A stretch of DNA of 64,000 nucleotides. Source: Chromatiaceae bacterium (lineage in GTDB: Bacteria > Pseudomonadota > Gammaproteobacteria > Chromatiales > Chromatiaceae). Made by a program: the position numbers and the translations under genes. This document shows, piece after piece, positions 59,513 to 64,000 of the stretch. Below the pieces are notes generated by a model. That model was not told where the DNA came from. It did no database searches and saw nothing but the letters and a program-made list of their open reading frames with translations. The first letter of the stretch is position 1. Every line of letters starts with the position of its first letter. The stretch covers positions 930,001 to 994,000 of the forward strand of contig JACKMK010000002.1 of the NCBI GenBank assembly GCA_024235395.1, in the 5' to 3' direction.

Positions 59513-61606
59513 TTATCCGTGGCCGCCGAGGTAGCGGTGCTCCAGTGCGTCGTCGCGCGGCAGGGGTTGTTCGTCGACGATCGTCGCATCGACGATGCTC
59601 ATGGCGACCGCGGTCTGCTGTGCGGATCGCAGGTGGGTCGCGAGAAAGGGGTCGTCCCGCTCCGCGGCACGTGTCGACGACTGAAGCTGCGCCAGCGAGA
59701 CACCGTGTCCGAGCCCGGTCCGATCGAAGATCCCGTCGGTATCGAATCGTCGTATCAGGGACGCGGCATCGAGAAACGGTGCATTGAACTGCTTCTTCGG
59801 TGTGCGCACGAAATCGGCGGGCATCAAGGCGCCATAGGCACGACGCAACACCACCTTGTCGCGCAGACCGCTGATCAGCATCCGGTCCGGCAGGTCGGAG
59901 ACCATCCGGCGCACGCCGTTTGCCAGGAAGGGGGTACGCCCCTCGAGCGTGTTGGCCATCTCCATGCGGTCGCCGACCCAGTTCAGCACCAGCACCGGCA
60001 GGTGGGTCTTGGCAAAGTAGTTCTGCCACAGGAGCAGTGCGTCGCGCGGATTGGTCGAGCCTTCGCCGGGTGACGCCAGCCCGGCGTAGAACCAGCTCTG
60101 CACCGAGGCCGCCTGTGTCCTCAGCCATTCATCCGCGGCAGGCTGGCCGAGCAACGCGGCGGCGATCGCCTGGATCTGTCCGAACAACGGATGGGGGATG
60201 CCGAGCAGTTGCAGGCTGTCGACAAAATCGCGGCCGGTCCCGGCGGCGCTTGCTCCCGCGAGCCAGGGATTGTCGGCATGGGCCGAGAACCGCGCGGTGT
60301 ACAGGCGGTCACGCGCCAGCGAGCCCAGGGGTCGTCGGTCCAGCAGGGCCATGGTCTCGCGGATCGTATTTGCCTCACCGCGGCCGTGGATCACCGATTT
60401 CCACCAGTTGCTATAGCGGTAACTGGGGTAACCGCACAGCAGTTCGTCCGCGCCATCGCCGGTCAACACCCCGTGCACGAACTGCCTCGTAAACAGGCTC
60501 AGCCACCATTTCGCGGCGCCGTTGGTATACGGTTGGACCAGTTCGCTGTTGTACACCGCGAGCGGGTAGGAATAGTTCAGCGCCTCGTCGTCGATCCGGA
60601 CCACGTGGTGGTCGAAGCCGAGGTGTCGGGCGAAGCGCGCGGCCTCTTCGGTCTCGTCGTAACCGGAGTGCGCGAATCCGACCGTGAACGATTTCATCGC
60701 CCGTTGCCGGTCCACCAGGCGACTCAGTTCGAACGCAATCGTCTTCGAGTCGACGCCGCCGCTGAGATAGACACCGAGTTCGACATCGCTGAGCAGCCGT
60801 TCGGCTACCGCGCCGTGCAGTGCCTCGACGAATGCGGCCTCGCCGTCGGTGACCCGGCCGGTCGCCCGTTGTCGGATCGGCGCCGTAAAGGTACGCAGCT
60901 CGCAGCGCAACGTCGCATCGTGCCGGCGGCCGACCAGGGTCCCGCCGGGAGGTACCTGTAGTACGTGTTCGAACGGTGTCCGGATCGGTTCGTACAAACC
61001 GACGAACTGGCGCAGCAGGCCCGTGCGATTCCAGCGTTTCGCGCTGGTGAGACCCTTGATTTCGCTCGAGAACTCGATGCTTGGGCAACTGAAGTCATAG
61101 CTGGGCTGGTAGCCGCTGAACGCCGAGGTATCGACACCCGGGCAACGGACGAACAGGGGCTTTACGCCGAACCGGTCGCGATGCGCGACCAGTTCACCGC
61201 CGTCGACCGCGGCGATCACCAGCGCGTATTCGCCCTCGAGTCGCTCGAAGAACGCCTCACCGAACGCCTTCCAGCCTTCGAGCAGGGTCTCGGTATCGCT
61301 GCGGGTGCGGAATGCGACACCGGTGCGATCGGTGATCGCGTCGCGCAGTGTGAGGTGGTTGTAGACCTCGCCGTTGAACACGATCAGGTGTCGCCGGTCG
61401 GCACTGTACATCGGCTGTTGTCCCGCCGCGACGTCCTGGAACGCGAGCCGGAAGTGGCTCAACCACAGATGCTCCAGAAACAGTTCGCGGTGCTCGGTGT
61501 CGCCGCGATGCGCCACGCGTTGCGCCGCCCGGCGAAACGCCTGAACGCCGCTTTCGATGGCCGATGCGGTGGGGCGGTGGGAGATGATGCCGGAAAATCC
61601 ACACAT
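59513..61606 (-). CDS. asnB: Asparagine synthase (glutamine-hydrolysing) family protein
   Basis: 697 residues. The N-terminal Ntn amidotransferase starts MCGFSGIIS, so Cys2 is the nucleophile after Met removal; other glutaminase landmarks are FNGEVYNH and HRDRFGVKPL. The synthetase domain has the PPi loop YLSGGVDSKTIA and the LTGDGADELLCGYPSYRY loop; the C-terminal part has MANTLEGRTPFL and the LRDKVVLRRAYG segment. The length is above the 550 of E. coli AsnB, nearer to the AsnB-like amidotransferases that serve surface-polysaccharide or secondary pathways. Which amide it makes is unresolved. Confidence 0.88.
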   Translation of the reverse strand: MCGFSGIISHRPTASAIESGVQAFRRAAQRVAHRGDTEHRELFLEHLWLSHFRLAFQDVAAGQQPMYSADRRHLIVFNGEVYNHLTLRDAITDRTGVAFRTRSDTETLLEGWKAFGEAFFERLEGEYALVIAAVDGGELVAHRDRFGVKPLFVRCPGVDTSAFSGYQPSYDFSCPSIEFSSEIKGLTSAKRWNRTGLLRQFVGLYEPIRTPFEHVLQVPPGGTLVGRRHDATLRCELRTFTAPIRQRATGRVTDGEAAFVEALHGAVAERLLSDVELGVYLSGGVDSKTIAFELSRLVDRQRAMKSFTVGFAHSGYDETEEAARFARHLGFDHHVVRIDDEALNYSYPLAVYNSELVQPYTNGAAKWWLSLFTRQFVHGVLTGDGADELLCGYPSYRYSNWWKSVIHGRGEANTIRETMALLDRRPLGSLARDRLYTARFSAHADNPWLAGASAAGTGRDFVDSLQLLGIPHPLFGQIQAIAAALLGQPAADEWLRTQAASVQSWFYAGLASPGEGSTNPRDALLLWQNYFAKTHLPVLVLNWVGDRMEMANTLEGRTPFLANGVRRMVSDLPDRMLISGLRDKVVLRRAYGALMPADFVRTPKKQFNAPFLDAASLIRRFDTDGIFDRTGLGHGVSLAQLQSSTRAAERDDPFLATHLRSAQQTAVAMSIVDATIVDEQPLPRDDALEHRYLGGHG

Positions 61607-61805
61607 ATTGGCCAGCTCAGCGGTGTTGCGTGATGACGTGGTATCGAAAGTCGCGGCGTGCGGTCACCGGGATTGCCAAGTCGCAGCAGTCCGGCGAACC
61701 ACCGGTTCGCTTTCCGGGCAGCGCGTGTTGCGCCGCCCGCAGGGCATCTTTAGAGTGCCCGGTTCGGGCCCATCTGGGAATCCACTTCATTGAGTAGTCT
61801 CGATC

Positions 61806-62201
61806 ATGTATGAATTCAATGTGACACTGACGACGCCGTTCGACCAGGCGGTCGCCGACGTGAGCGCAGCCTTGGCGGCAGTCGGTTTCGGTATCGTAAG
61901 CGATGTCGACGTTCGCGCGATCCTCCTCAGCAAACTGGGCAAGGAGATCCCCGGTTACCGCATCCTGGGCACCTGCAATCCCGGGTTGGCCGACCGCGTC
62001 ATCAGCGCCGAGCCCAATGCCGGGGTGTTGTTGCCGTGCAATGTCGTGGTACGCGCGGTCGATGAACGAACGACGGTCGTGAGTTTCATGCAACCGTCGG
62101 CGATGCTTGACATGACCCTGACGGAAGAGCCGAAGGTGGTCGCCGCCGAGGCGGCCAACATGCTCCAGGAGGTCGTCGGAAAGCTCACCGCAAAGAGCTG
62201 A
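61806..62201 (+). CDS. DUF302 family protein
   Basis: 131 residues; DUF302-type alpha/beta fold. Family features: MYEFNVTLTTPFDQAVADVSAAL, GFGIVSDVDVRAILLSKLG and GYRILGTCNPGLADRVI, with the conserved Cys-Asn-Pro. The role of this family is not established. Soluble, no signal peptide. Divergent from asnB. Confidence 0.85.
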   Translation: MYEFNVTLTTPFDQAVADVSAALAAVGFGIVSDVDVRAILLSKLGKEIPGYRILGTCNPGLADRVISAEPNAGVLLPCNVVVRAVDERTTVVSFMQPSAMLDMTLTEEPKVVAAEAANMLQEVVGKLTAKS

Positions 62202-62317
62202 CGTACCGACGGGATCCTTTGACGATCCCACAGCGGTCGTCGGTGGACTGCATTTCCCGTGTCGGCGGCCGATAGATCGCCGGGGCAATACGTACAAGTT
62301 GACAGCGAGACAGGATC

Positions 62318-64000
62318 ATGACGTTCAGGGTGCAACCACATGGCGGTGGCGGGTTGGTCAATCTTCTGGTCGAAGAGGAAGCTGCGGAGGACATCAGGCG
62401 GGCATCGGGTGGTTTTCCCTCGATCACGCTGTCTCAACGCCAGGTCTGCGATCTCGAGTTGTTGATCAGTGGCGCCTTCTCGCCGCTCGACGGATTCATG
62501 ACCCGGGCGACCTACGATGCCGTGGTCGAAAGTCTCAGTCTGCCCGACGGTACGCTCTGGCCGGTGCCGATCGTGCTGGACGTCAGCGAGGCGTTTGCCG
62601 AGAAACTGTCCGTTGGTGACCGGATAGCCTTGCGCGACAACGAGGGGTTCATGCCCGCGGTGATGACCGTGGAGGACATCTGGCGGCCGGACCGGCAGCG
62701 CGAGGCCGAACGGGTGTACGACACCGGCGATACCTCGCATCCCGGCGTGCGTTATCTGTTGTCGAACGTGAATCCGGTGTACATCGGAGGCCGCATCGAG
62801 GGCGTACAGGCGCCGTTGCATCATGACTTCGAGAATCATTGGGACACGCCGGACGAGATGCGGGGCCTGTTCAGCAAGTCGGGCTGGCGTCGCGTCGTCG
62901 CGTTTCAGACCAGCAAGCCGATGCATCGCCTGCAGCGCGACATCACCCTGCGCGTTGCCAAGGATCTGCAGGCGCATATTCTGTTGCACCCGACCGTCGG
63001 CATGACCAAGCCGGGCGACCTGCATTACTACGCGCGGGTGCACTGTTATCAGGCGATCCGGCGCCATTTTCCGCATAACCTCGCGATGCTGTCGCTGTTG
63101 CCGCTGGCGATGCGCATGGCGGGACCACGCGAGGCGCTGTGGCACGCGATCGTGCACCAGAACTACGGCTGTTCGCACATGATCGTCGGCCCCAAACATG
63201 CCGGCCCGCCGACCCCGCCGGGGGAAGAGCCGCGGTTCTACGATGCGGCGGCGTCTCGTGAACTGATCGACGCGCACGCGAACCGCCTCGGCATTGGGAT
63301 AGTGCACGTGGAGGCCCAGCAATACGTGCCGTCCAGACAACGCTTCATGGGGGTGTCGGAGATCGCCGCGCAGGGACTCGAGGGGATCGAGTACACCGAT
63401 GCGCAGCTCAAGTGCGACCTGGCGATCGGTGAGACGCCGCCCGAATGGTTCAGTTTTCCCGAGGTCGTCGGTGAACTGCGCAACGTCTATCCGCCGCGCA
63501 ATCGCCAGGGGTTCACGTTGTTCTTCACCGGCCTTTCCGGATCCGGCAAATCGACGCTCGCGAAGATCGTCTACGGCAAGCTGGTCGAGGGAGGTCGGCG
63601 ACCGGCCACATTGCTCGATGGTGACATCGTGCGCCAGAACCTCTCCAGTGAGCTGGGCTTTTCGAAGGCCCATCGCGATCTGAACATCCGCCGTATCGGT
63701 TATGTGGCGAGCGAGATCACGAAGAACGGCGGCATCGCGATCTGTGCGCCGATCGCCCCCTATACCGAGACACGTCGCGCGGTGCGTGAGATGGTCGAGG
63801 AACGTGGCGCCTTCATCGAAGTCCACGTCGCCACGCCGCTCGAGGTGTGCGAAGCGCGCGACCGCAAGGGGTTGTACGCCAAGGCGCGCAAGGGCTTGAT
63901 CCCGGAGTTCACCGGCATCAGTGATCCCTACGAAGTCCCGGAACGTGCCGAGCTGGTGATCGACACCGCCGATGTCAGCCCGATGGAGGCGGCGCAGGAG
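62318..64000 (+). CDS. Fused ATP-sulfurylase-like / APS kinase, 3'-truncated by the window
   Basis: 561 codons are visible from ATG 62318. Residues about 25-380 have the ATP-sulfurylase (PUA plus catalytic) layout: LLISGAFSPLDGFM, VVAFQTSKPMHRL, LHPTVGMTKPGD and MIVGPKHAGPP. The catalytic motifs depart from QTRNPxHxxH and GRDHAG: Q197-T-S-K-P lacks the Arg and the second His, and 291-296 reads GPKHAG. From about 395 an APS kinase begins with P-loop GLSGSGKST (405-413), DGDIVRQNL, GFSKAHRDLNIRRIG and ICAPIAPYTETRR, all intact. It likely makes PAPS for sulfation; the sulfurylase half may be inactive or altered. Confidence 0.85.
   Translation, partial: MTFRVQPHGGGGLVNLLVEEEAAEDIRRASGGFPSITLSQRQVCDLELLISGAFSPLDGFMTRATYDAVVESLSLPDGTLWPVPIVLDVSEAFAEKLSVGDRIALRDNEGFMPAVMTVEDIWRPDRQREAERVYDTGDTSHPGVRYLLSNVNPVYIGGRIEGVQAPLHHDFENHWDTPDEMRGLFSKSGWRRVVAFQTSKPMHRLQRDITLRVAKDLQAHILLHPTVGMTKPGDLHYYARVHCYQAIRRHFPHNLAMLSLLPLAMRMAGPREALWHAIVHQNYGCSHMIVGPKHAGPPTPPGEEPRFYDAAASRELIDAHANRLGIGIVHVEAQQYVPSRQRFMGVSEIAAQGLEGIEYTDAQLKCDLAIGETPPEWFSFPEVVGELRNVYPPRNRQGFTLFFTGLSGSGKSTLAKIVYGKLVEGGRRPATLLDGDIVRQNLSSELGFSKAHRDLNIRRIGYVASEITKNGGIAICAPIAPYTETRRAVREMVEERGAFIEVHVATPLEVCEARDRKGLYAKARKGLIPEFTGISDPYEVPERAELVIDTADVSPMEAAQE

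Overview
The window is a GC-rich chromosomal segment from a gammaproteobacterium, most likely a Chromatiales-type or related sulfur/marine lineage. This is inferred from the gene order carAB-greA-yhbY-rlmE-ftsH-folP-glmM-tpiA-secG-tRNA-Leu(GAG)-nuoA-N-tRNA-fMet and from the PEP-CTERM-type surface proteins. No phage genes, transposases, CRISPR arrays or rRNA genes were seen.

Positions 1-26400 are dense housekeeping DNA. They hold the 3' part of carA, then carB, greA, yhbY (reverse strand), rlmE, ftsH, folP, glmM, tpiA, secG and tRNA-Leu with its own terminator. A well-formed promoter then leads a complete 14-gene complex I operon with separate nuoC and nuoD. It ends at an initiator tRNA gene that has its own promoter and terminator.

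Positions 26400-49300 are accessory. One group is a cluster of surface, lipoprotein and redox genes. It holds an FG-GAP/UnbV (CRTAC1-like) lipoprotein, an exported TPR protein, a PEP-CTERM repeat protein and a membrane-anchored five-haem cytochrome c with a TPR tail. Divergent from the cytochrome is a translationally coupled pair: a membrane-anchored CRTAC1-like protein and a 1099-residue TPR plus propeller lipoprotein. Next come a nitrilase-superfamily amidohydrolase, a DUF3592-like membrane protein, a GDT1/UPF0016 transporter, a frameshifted anti-sigma-factor remnant, an MFS transporter, a second larger PEP-CTERM repeat protein, a possible small ORF and a small PilZ-like protein.

Positions 49500-64000 carry signalling and glycoconjugate genes. 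These are a TIR-like/STAND NTPase with a membrane segment and about 15 WD40-type blades, a TPR plus GT41 (O-GlcNAc-transferase-like) protein with its own promoter, a small exported protein, a hybrid histidine kinase, a glutamine-dependent asparagine synthetase, a DUF302 protein, and the 5' part of a fused ATP-sulfurylase-like/APS-kinase gene. The sulfurylase half of that last protein departs from the canonical catalytic motifs.

The most unusual items are the TIR-STAND-double-propeller protein, the FG-GAP/UnbV-TPR-multihaem cluster, the degenerate sulfurylase motifs fused to an intact-looking APS kinase, and the two paralogous PEP-CTERM proteins without an exosortase in view. Assignments rest on motif reading by eye. 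No database search was run.
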